NCBI RefSeq assembly: GCF_949628265.1
Contig: NC_088787.1
Span: forward strand, 8,112,501 to 8,176,500
Length of the DNA: 64,000 nt
Source of the DNA: Cloeon dipterum
Taxonomy: Eukaryota > Arthropoda > Insecta > Ephemeroptera > Baetidae
Direction of reading: 5' to 3'
A program made the position numbers and the translations under genes. Positions 1 through 11,455 of this stretch are shown in pieces (the stretch's first letter is position 1; each line of letters starts with the position of its first letter). Below the pieces are notes generated by a model. That model did no database searches and had not been told where the DNA came from. It worked only from the letters and a program-made list of their open reading frames with translations.

Positions 1-1612
1 ACTAAAAAGACAAAGACCTAATTTGGCAAATACTATTGAAGCCTCTTTAATTTGATATAAAATTATAGCTGGATTACGGAATAAAAGATGGTTTTAATTT
101 GAAAACGCCCTCTATTCTATCAAATTTACCTGTTTTTTGCTATTCCTTCTCTTGTAGGGATTATCTGTTTTAAATATAAATAAATCTTGCATTTCTTATA
201 ATTAGGAGAGATTTTAAGCAACGCTAACGATGCTGAGAAATTAAAAAGAAAATCTAAATTTATCGGTATGTGTTGAAGAAATTTCAACAATCTTACAGGA
301 AAACGGTCTAAAATATATTGAATGAATGTAATTTTGGCTGTTTTACAGTTTTTATTAAACAAATTTTTATTATGCCTCAAAATAACAGGCAACCCATATA
401 ACAAGGGATTAATAATTATACGTAATCGCGAGAGAATTAACTTTTTTGAGAATGGAATTTTTAAAATGAGATCGAGTGAAATTCAAACATAGTTTCATTT
501 ACAGTCAGAAAATGTGATGGCCGACTCCAAATAACTAAAAAAGAGCAAATAATAATATTGAAGATGGAATGAATGCTGTCTTTGATAGGAAGTTTCTCCA
601 TTGGGAATAGTGTTGGTCAGTTGGAAAGTTGCACAATTATCGAAGCGAGAGGCCCGGTTCAACATATTTCAATGTAGGCTATATAAATTCAAATAACATC
701 AAATTTTAATAAAACTTGAAAAAAAACATAAATGAGAAAACAAAGTGCTGTCGTGGGTGAGGAGCAGGTAGCGTGGTGATATATTTGTAAATAAACTATG
801 ACTTTCTTCTAGTTTATGATAAAAATGATACATTTTTAACCATTTCATATCAGGGAATAAAGTCATTCGTACTGATGAAGCGCCTGGTGCAACTGAAACC
901 GGACGAATGGGAACTAAAATGACAAAAAATATGACATATATGGCAAAACTCATGCAAACATTTTAAAATATTTTCTGGTACTTGGCTTAATTCTTTTGTC
1001 AAGATTATAATTTACTCGGTCCTGTTTTCATTAAAGTAATTTAAATTAATTCAATATAGCTAATTAACCTGCCTTTTAAAAAATAATTTATATTTATAAA
1101 ATTTATTTACCATAGACCGAAGTAATGCGCTATAATAACACGTTTAAAAAAATCGTTCATATTGTTAATGAAATTTCGTTTTCTAATATTAATTTACTGC
1201 ATGTGAAGATGATTCCAAATTTTAAAAATGCAATTCCTATTGGGCCACGTCTTTGTTATTAAAATTTCCATCATTGATTTTGATTTTATCAAATTAAAAC
1301 TTTTATTTGCTACGTACGTCACGAAAAATCATACGTGCGCGTGGATGCTTTTCCATGTAGAGCGGATGTTTTGTCCAAACCTTGAAATATACATGGAAAA
1401 TCTCTGACGGTAGTACAGTCGTCATCAGTTGCTTCCATGATGGTGGATAAAATTCACTCCAATTAAATTTTACAGCGAAAAGCTGCGCAGTGATTTCCAA
1501 TAACGTAAAACTTACCAAGTCACAAACAGGAAGCTTATCAGTTGGAAAGTAAAATTTCATCTACGTTCCATCAGTTTGAAATTTGAACTAGTGGCGAGAA
1601 GCCCTGTTCAAA
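1..1612. other. AT-rich intergenic region, no supported gene
   Basis: No gene can be supported here. One 85-codon open frame lies on the minus strand (1303-1560). It holds an internal GTAAGT and ends in an AATAAA-like context, so a terminal exon of an unknown gene is possible, but its translation resembles no family I recognise. The 150 bp before 1613 should hold the promoter of the proline-rich gene; I see no clear TATA box. Confidence 0.5.
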
Positions 1613-3693
1613 ATGTTCAGGCTGAGCGTAAGTGGAGCAAAACTTCAAAAAATTTCAGAAATACAAATAAGTTGTTCATGTTAGGTGATTTTCATCACGT
1701 TTGAGGCTCTGCTTGGGGCAACCCTTGCCGCACCAGCAGACTCAAAAACGCCAGACCTTTCCAAACTATTGGCAGGTGCTGGACAGGCAGGCTCCAACGT
1801 TGATTTACAGGTATGCACGGCAAAACATATTAAACTATATTTTAATAAATAAACTTGACAGAAATTGATGGCGGCCGGTGGTGGTAATGCGCAAGCAGTA
1901 TGAGTTTTATCATATTTTTCAGAGCTCTCTTGCTAATAATAAAATTAATTATTTCTAAAAAAGATGCAAGAACAGCTAGCTGCTGCACAAAAGCAGGTTA
2001 GTTTATCGTTTATTTTATCATAAAAGTGCATGGAGATTTGATTCTGAAACGTCTGCCAGGGGAGCGTGGGAGGACTTGACCTTGCAGCTTTGGCTCAAAT
2101 GGGCGGTGGTGGAGCCAATTTACAGGTTCATTACACAATACTATGAGAATAACATATTGTAAAATTCTTGATCAGGGAAGTATACAGCTAACTGCTCAAC
2201 GGCCAAGTGGCAGTGAGAAAACCGATGTGAAACCTTCAGATGGGTCGAAAAACTATGCTACTGCTACGCCAGAAACGCCAAGGCCGATGAAACCTGCTGC
2301 TCCGTCTTCAACGGATATCAAAAAGCCGGGTGATGGCAAACCTGTTGATTCCCCACCAGCAAAAATGACAGAAAGACCAGATGTAACGCCTGATCCAAGA
2401 AATGTAGCTCCATCGAGGTATCCAGAACAAACCAAGCCTCCAGGACAGACGAGAGTTCCAGAGCCATCGAGAGCTCCAGAACAGACAAAGCCACCAGGAC
2501 AAACAAGGCCTCCAGAGCCATCGAGAGCTCCAGAACAAACCAAGCCTCCAGGACAAACAAGGCCTCCAGAACCATCGAGAGCTCCAGAAAATAGTAAAAT
2601 TCTTGACCAGGGAAGTTTACAGCTAAATGCTCAGCAAAAGCCAAGTGGCAGTGAGAAAACCGATGTGAAATATTCAGATATGTCGAGAAATTATGCTACC
2701 GCTACGCCAGAAACGCCAAGGCCAACGAAACCTACTGCTCCGCCTCCAACGGAAATCAAAAAGTCTGGTGACGTCAAGCATGTTGATTCTCCACCAGCAA
2801 AAATGACAGAAAGACCAGATGTAACGCCTGATCCAAGAAATGTAGCTCCATCGAGGTATCCAGAACAAACCAAGCCACCAGGACAGACGAGAGTTCCAGA
2901 ACAACCGAGAGCTCCAGAACAGACAAAGCCCCCAGGACAAACAAGGTATCCAGAACAAACCAAGCCTCCAGGACAGACGAGAGTTCCAGAACAATCGAGG
3001 GTTCCAGAACAGACAAGGCCCCCAGGACAAACAAGGCCTCCCGAACAGTCTAGAGCTCCAGAGCAAACAAGACCTCCAGGACAGACGAAACCTCCAGAGC
3101 AATCAAGGCCCCCAGGACAGACCAAAGCCCCAGAAAATACAAGACCTCCAGGACAGACGAAACCTCCACAAACAAAACAGGACCATCCGACGGAAAGACC
3201 TGACATAACGCCTGATCCAAAGAATAAAGCGGCTCCGACGAAGGCTCCAGAAAAGCCGAAGGCCCAGGAACAATCCAAGTCAGAACAATCGAAGCCAACT
3301 AAACCAACTGCTCCACCGGGTGATGCCAATAAGAAGTCCGCTGATGTCAAGGTGAAGACAAGCTCTGACTCAACAGGCGGAAAAAACGCGCCAAGTAACA
3401 CGAAAACTGCCGATGCAAAGAAACCGGCCTCAACTGATACTAAGAAGTCCGTAGAAGTCAAGGCATCTGTGAACGTTAATGATAAGCAAGCTCAATCGGC
3501 GGTGGATACAAAAAAAGCAGCTGCGTCGGTTAAGAAACCGAGTGACAAGCCAGCCAGTGGCAAGGACGCCAAATCGGGAGCAAATGATGCCTCGAAGTCT
3601 GGGGGTTCAAAGGGTGCTTCACCAAAAACCACTGATACTAAAGCAAAATCTCAGTCGAGACCCTCTTCAACTACTAAAAAGACCAAGAAATAA
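1613..3693 (+). CDS. Secreted proline/lysine-rich repeat protein (unknown function)
   Basis: The model is join(1613-1627, 1685-1810, 1862-1897, 1964-1996, 2060-2125, 2176-3693), 597 residues, all introns phase 0 and 50-66 bp long. The first two exons join MFRLS to VIFITFEALLGATLAAPADS, a convincing signal peptide. Small exons then code for a Gly/Ala/Leu/Gln-rich stretch. The large last exon codes for a low-complexity Pro/Lys/Thr/Gln region built on an 11-residue unit like PEQTKPPGQTR, followed by a Lys/Ser/Ala-rich tail. No globular domain, cysteines or enzyme motif are visible. The composition suggests an extended extracellular or matrix protein, or a salivary, silk-like or mucin-like one, but this is inference. 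AATAAA signals lie about 105-115 bp after the stop. The weakest splice call is the acceptor at 1963, which has a poor pyrimidine tract. The last exon contains a roughly 435-bp tandem duplication that includes former intron sequence (see findings). Confidence 0.65.
2176..3180 (+). repeat. PEQTK/PPGQT coding tandem repeats with a larger 435-bp duplication
   Basis: Inside the last exon, units of about 33 bp coding PEQ(T/S)(K/R)xPGQT(K/R) recur at about 2406-2590 and 2856-3170. A higher-order duplication is superimposed: the block starting GSIQL at 2176 reappears starting GSLQL at 2611. Both are followed by the same landmarks (SGSEKTDVK, NYATATPETPRP, MTERPDVTPDPRNVAPSRYP). Confidence 0.85.
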
Positions 3694-3797
3694 TTCGAAA
3701 ATGCGGCACAACGGTTCTTAATTCCCAGCTTAAAAATGAAATATAATTTAATTACCATCAGAAATCGACAAAACACTAAACCCTGTGTATAAATGCA

Positions 3798-3811
3798 AAT
3801 AAAGAAATAAA
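3798..3811 (+). terminator. Polyadenylation signals of the proline-rich gene
   Basis: Two AATAAA hexamers (3798-3803 and 3806-3811) lie 105-118 bp after the stop codon of the proline-rich gene. This is the expected place for a short 3' UTR. Confidence 0.6.
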
Positions 3812-4459
3812 ATTTCAAATTGAATTTACTGATTTTTGCATTGCTACAAAAAATATTATTAAAATAAAATATATATCTGAGCATGAAGTTGATTTTTCTA
3901 TTTAATTTTTCAAGATGAGCGTCAAATATAATGATTTGCTATTGGGAAACTGTTCTCTGGTGTCATACGCAATAATAAGCCGAGTGAAAAATTTATAGAA
4001 GGTATTATTTTGATTTATTTTTGTCTTGAAGAACACAATACATTTTTTGAGTTAAATCGCAGAAGAAAAATTTATTTTCTCTTAAATCAATGCACCCACA
4101 CGGCATAAGTAATACGATATACAATGTTATTGGTATAAGGAAAACACATTTTTTATGTATGCAAAAGAGATTTGCTAATTATCTGACTGAGATCGAGCAA
4201 CACTCTAAAAGAGAGAAATAAGCTTACAATAAACGCACCACACATAAATTTAAAATAAGCCAACAAACAAACTGCAAAATCAATATTGTATAGATAAATT
4301 TAGCCTAGATGCTGCACACAATTAGCCGCTCGTTCAGATGTAAACAAATCTTAAGTCAGTTTGGAAGCTGCCCAAAACTGCTGCGATTTGTAAATTAAGT
4401 GAAATTCACACAGCGTAAGTTAGAAATGTTTCGATTGAAATAACTACAAGAGACCTAAA
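3812..4459. other. Intergenic spacer between convergent genes
   Basis: This stretch separates the 3' ends of the plus-strand proline-rich gene and the minus-strand KLF gene. It is AT-rich, with no long open frame and no recognisable repeat. Confidence 0.5.
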
Positions 4460-4465
4460 TTTATT
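4460..4465 (-). terminator. Polyadenylation signal of the KLF15-like gene
   Basis: TTTATT on the plus strand (AATAAA on the minus strand) lies about 115 bp beyond the TGA of the KLF-type gene. Confidence 0.45.
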
Positions 4466-4579
4466 GTCTTTTTTTGGTAATATCGGTGAATCTGACTGTG
4501 AGGAAAAAATTATGTTTGATTCACTCAATTTGAATAAAAGACTGGAATTATTTTGATTTCAACGTGTCTCCTGCCATCC

Positions 4580-7255
4580 TCAAACTTCTTCCTGCTGCTG
4601 TGCTTGGGGAACTTTGTCCCTGAGTTTGTTGGCGCAGTGCTCGTTGTTGCAGTACTGCGGCAGTCTGTGGTAGATGGGCGGGCGGCCGCGGCGCGTGCCC
4701 ACCTGGCTCGGCGGCCGCTTGCGGAGGCCGTTCTGCACGGCGGTCAGGTCGCACGCCAGGCAGTAGCAGCCCTGGCGGAGGTGCACCCTGATGTGCTTGG
4801 TCAGGTGGTCCGATCTGGCGAAGCGCTTCTCGCACAGCAGGCACTCGTACGGTTTGTGGCCGTTGTGCGAGCGCCGGTGCCGCGCCAGCTCGTCGGATCG
4901 GCTGAAGCGCCACGTGCAGTTCGGCCACGTGCACCTGAAATCAAATAATAAATGGAAAAATTATTATTGATTTTGTAACAATATTAACTTTGAAAGGAAA
5001 CAGCTAAGTCTTTATCTTTTAAGCAGATTTTAATAATTTTTAGTTATATAAATTGTGACAGCTATTTTTATTCAATTTGTTATTTTAATTAAATCTTAAT
5101 AGGTATTAAATAACATATTTATTAAATAAAAATGTAATTTAACTCCAAAAAAATCTTAAATAACAAAATAGCCTTTGAAAAAAGTTTTTATTTGATTTTA
5201 AGACATAGTTAAAATTTTATAAATACACACGTGGATGTCTGCATGTTACAACTTAAAAAAACGGAAGTTTTGATCAAATCTTGAGTCTTCAAATACGTAG
5301 AAAATCACTAACGATTAACACAATATTTATTTCAAAGAAAAAACTGCACATTGATTGCATTTATAGCAGACCATTTGCGCTGCAGAAAATTTGACAATTT
5401 TATATAATTTTTTTAAGGCAGTGTAAGAAGATTGATACCTGAATGGCTTCTCGCCAGTGTGTCTGCGAAGGTGCGACTTGAGATGCGAAGACTTGGCGTA
5501 GATTTTGCCGCACTTGGAGTAGGGACAGAGAAAAGAGCGGGCCTCCTGGTGCTCGCCGCCGCCCCTCGTCTTCACGGCGGCCGGCGCCTCCGGCTGCTGG
5601 AGAATATTCCCAGCAGCGCCGCTGCAACCCTCCAGACTCACACCGAGCACCACAAGGGGCGAGTCGAGTAAGGGCGGCGCCATCCCCGTTGTCGCCGGCA
5701 CCAGTTGCAGCGCCGCGTTCAGTTCGTTCAGGTAGTCGTTGCAGTCGTCCGTGCAGAGCAGCGTCCGCTCTGGCATCGCCGCCGCCGACTCGCTTGCTGC
5801 CGATGCCTCGCCGAACAGGCCTGGAATATGAGAGAGGGGCAAAATTTTTCACGGTTAGGAAGAACGAAAAGGATATTAACGCTTGAAAATCATATTTTGT
5901 TACATTTAAATATGCTAGTTTAAGCTTAATCTAGTAATTAAACGAAACTAATTGTAAGCAGGCAAATTATTCAGGTCAATTTCTTAAATCCTTTGCCCCT
6001 AGTTTTCAACATAAAAATCTAATTCATGCTGTCGAATCACCAACCGCCGATCAATATCAATATTTCGCTGTTTAAAACCAGTTTTTTCCTCATTTGATTA
6101 CATTTATATTTTTTGTTGAGGGACAATAACGCACGTAAAAACTTATTTTTTTAAACTTACAATAGCACAAGCTGCGTTGGTTGAATATTTAAAAAAATCA
6201 TGGCAGTTTAAATCAACAAAAAATATTTAATAATTTGATTTAAATTAAAGAGTTATTAAATTTATCCACGCAAAATAAACATTTTTAAAACTATTTTTTT
6301 ACTACATTGATTAAAAATTGGTCCTGTTTTAATCTCCTTTTATTTAAACAGATGAATTTGCCAGTTAAATTTTAAGACTCTGCCCTAACCAAACCAATTT
6401 AATTCTTAATAATTATTATTTTAAATATATAAATTAAAAAATAGTCATATTCTAACTAAAAAAGTGCCTACCTTCAATGTTGACCCAGTCATTGTTGATG
6501 TCTGCAATCATGGTGGTGCTCCAGTAAGGGTCGGAGGAGTCAAACAGGTTGTTGCCGTAATCGGTGGTTGGAAAGTCTTCGAGCGGCGGGGGTAGGTCGG
6601 CCAAAAAGAGGTCGTCGTCGCTCGGAGGCATGATTCCGGACAGGAAGATGCTCGCGAACTTGTCAACATCTTCTCCTGCAACAATCAGACGCAGAGGATG
6701 GATGAACACATCGCCGAAATGATAAGTAAATAAAATTGGCGCGTGGGCTCGAGAGGAAAAAGCTGAATCGCATTCGATTTATACATTTTGGAACATTTTT
6801 CCTCGACAGATAAAAATTTTCAGGGGTTTTTTGCTTTGCAAAATTCGAAAAATTTATCAATTACTTTGAAATAAATCAATTTACTCTCAATGAGTAAAGT
6901 TGTAATACTTTCATTTAATTCACTCGTGTTATTAAATTTTTGTTAGTATTCTTTATTCATATTTTGGATCATTGACATCTTATATATATTTTTCGTACAG
7001 AGTTTGCTAAATAAAATGTAAAAAATTAAAAAGGTTTAAATTCTTAAAAAGTATTGTTTTTTATTTTTAACGACAATTTTACATTTGCAAATTTTGTTTG
7101 TTATACTCTTTCATTTTATGTTTCAGTTCTCGCTCAGCAAAAATCCTTTTTTTCTGAATCGACAAGAACCTAAATATTAAATTCGCTTTAATTTTTTCCC
7201 AATTAATCTCTCTTAAAATAAAACGAAAATTCCCTATCGTTGAATTACCTGCCAT
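4580..7255 (-). CDS. Klf15: KLF15-like C2H2 zinc-finger transcription factor
   Basis: Minus-strand model join(4580-4934, 5439-5820, 6472-6675, 7249-7255), 315 residues, GT-AG introns in phase 1 or 2. The first coding exon is only 7 nt (ATG GCA G). The N-terminal half is acidic and low-complexity ([12 protein letters not shown] and similar) and probably activates transcription. Three C2H2 fingers occupy about residues 167-252: finger 1 [19 protein letters not shown], a TGEKPF linker, finger 2 [19 protein letters not shown], finger 3 [17 protein letters not shown]. The phrases [16 protein letters not shown] and [11 protein letters not shown] match KLF15 better than other KLF classes, whose finger 2 differs at these positions. 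KLF factors bind GC/CACCC boxes in the nucleus; KLF15 governs metabolic programmes and, in Drosophila, nephrocytes. A basic and cysteine-containing tail of about 65 residues follows finger 3. The linker before finger 3 is NGHKPY instead of TGEKPY. The finger-1/finger-2 junction is split by an intron within the conserved arginine codon. Confidence 0.8.
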
Positions 7256-7434
7256 GGCGCTGGAAAACCGTCCAAGAGAGCTGCTGCGGGTGCGAGGGGG
7301 TTGGGGTAGCTGTTGTTTAGGTCACGGAGCGCGTGTCAGCATCTCCTCAGCGTCGTGACTGATCGGCGCTGCGTCCAGGAGCCGAGTACTGAGAGCGTGT
7401 GTGTGCTTCCTGTGGCAGGCTGCGTGGCCACGCC

Positions 7435-7451
7435 GATAAGTTGGCCTTATC
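7435..7451. promoter_or_regulatory. Inverted pair of GATA sites upstream of the KLF15-like gene
   Basis: GATAAG (7435-7440) and CTTATC (7446-7451) face each other with 5 bp between them, about 180 bp upstream of the KLF ATG. Paired GATA sites in this geometry are typical of GATA-factor-dependent promoters such as those of insect fat body, gut and blood cells. The function is inferred from sequence only. Confidence 0.35.
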
Positions 7452-7936
7452 ACCCTTGCAGCTCAGCCGAGAAAAAACAGCAGCCGCAACCCAATACATG
7501 CGCGCACTTTTAATGAAAAAATAAATTGACTCGTCATACGCGCCAATAATGTGTTCTAATGGCCGAATTAGCACATTGCCCCGCATCAGGTTTTTTTTCA
7601 TTTCAATCTTTCTCTCGACTATGGCCGACACCATCTGGCACTGCTGACTGAATTATCGTAATTGCTCTTGTTGCACTTTGGGTTATCGCTTAGTTTGCCA
7701 CATTTTTTTACTTATTTATTTTGTTTTAATGTTATATTTTATTGAACATTCGTAGTTGGCTCACGGCTTAATAAAACGGATTTCCGCTTTGCATTTACTT
7801 TGGTTTTTAATTTCCTTTGTTAGCATAAAATTAAAATATCGAACAAAAATATTAATATTAATCCCCGGCGTAAATACGATAATCAATTTAAAACGCATAA
7901 CAAATCAAACTATTTTATTTCACAACAAAGAGTTAC

Positions 7937-8118
7937 TCTAAAATGTTTCATACACTGTTGCATTGATCTCGAAGAGAGGAATTTAAATATGTAAAGAAAA
8001 TGTGGTCAGGCGCTGTAAATTTTGGTGAAAATTTGAAAATTTGAATTTTTCCTACAGCAAGGTCCTTTATCAAATTATTACAAATTTTAGAACAAATTGT
8101 TTATCGATCAACTGCTTA
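7937..8118 (-). mobile_element. Decayed fragment of the TTAA MITE family
   Basis: The segment matches the inner part of the element at 8517-8948 in reverse orientation. Shared landmarks are a roughly 15-bp block around GATCTCGAAGAGAGGAAT, the AAATTTTGGTGAAAA block and GTTTATCGATCAA. Neither terminal inverted repeat is recognisable. Confidence 0.55.
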
Positions 8119-8516
8119 TTTTATCCCAAAAAAGGGTTTAATAAAAAATAGAACTTAATTTAATGCATTTTCAACCATTTTTCTAAACTTAACAAAAATT
8201 ATTATATAAAATTAGAGATCTCCTCAGCAGCCATATAGTTTTAGGCGGCGGCCGGATGAACTGATTTTAGTCGAAATTTAGCCTACCAGCGGTGGCGGCT
8301 GAGCATTTTTGCCGGTGGCTGGCGCACCTAACAGAATTTTAAAATTTCAGCCCTGCAGGCATTAATTAATTTATCTTCAACCAAAATTTATATCCACTGC
8401 ATTAACTGCAGAGTATTTTAAATCAGCAATCGTTGAAAACGTCCGCCTGCACTCTTCGAGGGCAAAAATTAAAAAAAGAGCAACAAAAATCTTAACAATG
8501 CCTATATCACAAACAA

Positions 8517-8948
8517 TTAAAGTGGAATGATACAGGGCAACAATTGAAAATTATTTGAATTGTTGGATGCCATAAACAATTGATCGATAAACAATTAGTT
8601 GAACAATTTGCAATAGTAAAAAAGGACCTTCCTACAATAAAAATTCAAATTTTGCCAATTTTCTCCAAAATTTAGAGTGCTCGAACATATTTTCTTGGCA
8701 TATTCCGATTCCTCTCGTCGAGATCTGTCCAACGGTGTATGCCACTTATTGGGGAAACTCTTGCTTTTGAAATTAAATCGGATTTCAAGTAAGGAGACAG
8801 CCATTGCCATTTGAAAAGCACGGTAACTTTCGAGCCAATTTTCTCAAAAAATTACAGCGCTCCTTAGGTCAATTTAGGCTTTAACTGAATCCTAAGGGAT
8901 GAGTTTATACATTAGCAAGAAGCATTTTCCAGTATCATTCCTCTTTAA
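8517..8948 (+). mobile_element. TTAA-flanked MITE, complete copy 1
   Basis: 432 bp, bounded by TTAAAGTGGAATGATAC on the left and GTATCATTCCTCTTTAA on the right. These are near-perfect 17-bp terminal inverted repeats that include TTAA at both outer edges. It has no coding capacity. TTAA targets are characteristic of piggyBac-type transposition, so this is probably a non-autonomous derivative, though the TTAA could be part of the terminal repeat. Confidence 0.8.
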
Positions 8949-10989
8949 ACTAATCCAAAATTCACCCTTTCATCTCTGAGAACAAAGACTTGAGTTGCAA
9001 AACCCAACTATTTCGACAGGAAAACTGTATTTACTGCAAGCTATTTTCTTCAAATTATACCGTTGACCTTCTAAAATTCACAGCTCCTCATTTATCAGCT
9101 GGGAAAGCCTCTCTATTCCTTTTTTTTAAAGAAAGTTCCGCATCAGATTGTCTCCTGATTTGAATTGGTGACAAAAGTGATGCTAAAAGTTTCGCTACTC
9201 CTTTTTTTTGCACCGCGGATGCAAATCGATTACAATGGACGCGACACTCAGCTTGAGATAGAGCGCGATTGTTTAACTAAGGCAAACGAACAGATTTCAC
9301 TTGCTGCCCCGCCGTTCATTATATGTATAAATGAGAGTGCACTATATTTCTCTCCGCTCCAGCTGATTGGCTTTGTGTTGTTTTTGCACGACCAGGAATT
9401 CGTTGATCATTATTGCTGATCCATGAAGATGAGCGCGCGCGATTTGGTGCAGCAGTTTCTATACGCGACGTCTTTGCTCATTACCACACTCTGCTCCAAA
9501 TACAACGCTGACCGAAAGTAAAATTTTCCTCGTCAGCCGCAAGAAAGAGCTTTAGTAGTATAGCTTCCTAAAACAAACAGTGCCTTTTATTCAAAGGGCT
9601 TGGCGTGATTGTTTACTTGTTAATTGAATTTTAGTTTGTTCCCCAAAATTAGTTTGTTTTAATTTAATATGCGGGAAAAATTAGATCAGTCGTTGTGACA
9701 GTTTTGTATTTTATTACAAGCTGATAACTTTTTTCTAGCATTAGCCCTTAATAAACGACGATATAAAAAAATTAACGAATGCGAGAATAATAAATAAATT
9801 TTGTATCCAAAATTCCTGTCTGTGATTGAATCAGTTGTTCGACAAGATATATTTTTAATTTAAATTACGATATTTCAGTTGAAAAAATAGAAGTTTTGAT
9901 TTTTTTACGGATTAAAGAAAAAAATAAATTAAAAATATATAAAATATATTAATAATAAATTTAGTTATTTACGTGTCTATAAGTTTAAATAATATTCTAA
10001 CAAAAAAGGTTAATTTAAACATGCTCTTAATTTACATAATATATTAAAAAAAATGTAAAGAAATCGCAGCCCTGAGCCATTTCTCGAGTATTCACAAGAG
10101 CATATATATATGGATTATGTAATTAAAAAGACATTTTGACACTCATATTTCTGTCTAATATCTTTAAAATCAATTAATTTATTCAGAAGACCAAAGTCCA
10201 AGCATTATAAGCGTTATTGATAAAGAGAGAGCAATTTTCTGCATAATTAGCGCTTCGAGCATGTGAAAGAGAGGGGAGAGAGAGCATTCTGGTCGAAGGT
10301 GTGTAGGTGCCTCAGCAAGAGAGAGCTCCGCTAGACGCACCGAGAGGCAAACGGCATAACCGCCTTCGGCCTGCCCTGCGTCAACTGCAGTAGCGGGAGT
10401 AAAACATATAAGGAATTATTTATTTTTAGCGTAAATGCGTGCTTTGCGTCAACTACCGCATTTCAAAATAAAGAAATATAGAGCGTGCAGAAATGAAGTG
10501 CATAACAGGAATATAGTGTTACCACAAATTTGTCGTATAAAGCAATTTCAAGAGTGAAATTTTGTAGCCTCTCTGCAACTGATTTTTGGTTAGAGGAAAG
10601 AACAAATACATAATATTGAGAATAAATGAACACAACCTCGAGTGGTCGCGCTTATTACAAAATTAGAAAAAAATACTGTTCACAAATACAAGCATTTTCT
10701 TCTCTCAAGTTCTTATGTAAATTCAATGAATACTTTTTTTGCTTTGAGCTGCTTGTTGTCGCTGTGGGTTTTGCAGTTGTACACTAAATTTTTTCTGTTT
10801 ACTCCTTACAAACAGAATAAATAAAAAATTGAAGAAATCTAGGAATGAATTCAATGAAAATTAGAGAGCTTCTGCTATAAGCTGGGCTGACCTTGTTTTA
10901 TTAATTATTAATTACTATTTACAAATTTTATCATTTACAGAAAGCAGCAAAAGAGAAGAGTCTGTTTCGCTCATTTTTGTTTAATTTTA

Positions 10990-11455
10990 TTATTCAATTA
11001 AAAAATTATATTTGACATACGCACCACAATTTCCTCCACCACCACCACCACCCCCGCCGCCTCCGCCGCCTCCGCCGCCTCCACCTCCTCCGTTGGCAAG
11101 TGGGTTAGGCTCTACTTCGCAAGGAGTGCATTCGGCATTATTTTCTGCCAAGGTGCATATTTCATTAATTGGATCAAAGCGCATTCCATCAGAACAAGAA
11201 AACACAAAGTTTTCTCCATTGTGGCAGTGGTAGAATTTGTTGCAATTTGCATGAGGGTGAAGACCATCCAATCCTGGTGAACAATCAGGTGCTCCCGGAC
11301 ATGAGTCTGCCAAACCCTCAGCTACCAGAATTGCAGTAAGAATTATCCCTGAAAATTACGTTGTGTTACATATTTTAAAAGGAAAAAATAATATTGCAAG
11401 CGCTTGTCATTATTGTTAAATAAGGTATAAAAAATATGAAAAACTTACAATTCAT
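10990..11455 (-). CDS. Small secreted chitin-binding (peritrophin-A/CBM14) protein with polyglycine tail
   Basis: Minus-strand model join(10990-11348, 11449-11455), 121 residues. The 7-nt first coding exon (ATG AAT T, then GTAAGT) joins to give the signal peptide MNWIILTAILVAEGLA. The mature part carries one six-cysteine peritrophin-A motif: CPGAPDC, then HANCNKFYHCHNG with the aromatic residues that stack on chitin, then FSCSDGMRFDPINEIC and a final cysteine after a short spacer. A run of 20 glycines (plus-strand 11031-11090) follows, then a short NCGAY tail. Single-domain proteins of this type bind chitin in cuticle or peritrophic matrix. A TTTATT (minus-strand AATAAA) at 10897 lies about 90 bp beyond the stop. 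The polyglycine tail is unusual for the family; it might act as a flexible adhesive or matrix-forming segment. Confidence 0.85.

Larger units (their letters stand above)
7456..10896. other. Intergenic region with MITE copies, no supported gene
   Basis: About 3.4 kb without a supportable gene. It contains one complete and one decayed copy of the TTAA-flanked MITE (listed separately). A CpG-richer, purine-rich patch at about 10260-10400 could be regulatory. The short open frames here (at most 84 codons) have no family resemblance. Confidence 0.5.

Noticed and set aside
1303-1560. 85-codon minus-strand frame near the window start
   Set aside because: It ends in a poly-A-signal-like context but matches no family I know and has no partner exon that I can see. 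It is kept only as a remark.
2253-3461. Long minus-strand open frames opposite the proline-rich gene (up to 256 codons)
   Set aside because: They are antisense shadows of the Pro/Gln/Lys repeats. The plus frame has a signal peptide, splice structure and poly-A signal.
4548-4934. 128-codon minus frame overlapping the KLF last exon
   Set aside because: It is out of frame with the zinc fingers. GC-rich zinc-finger exons often leave open frames in other phases.
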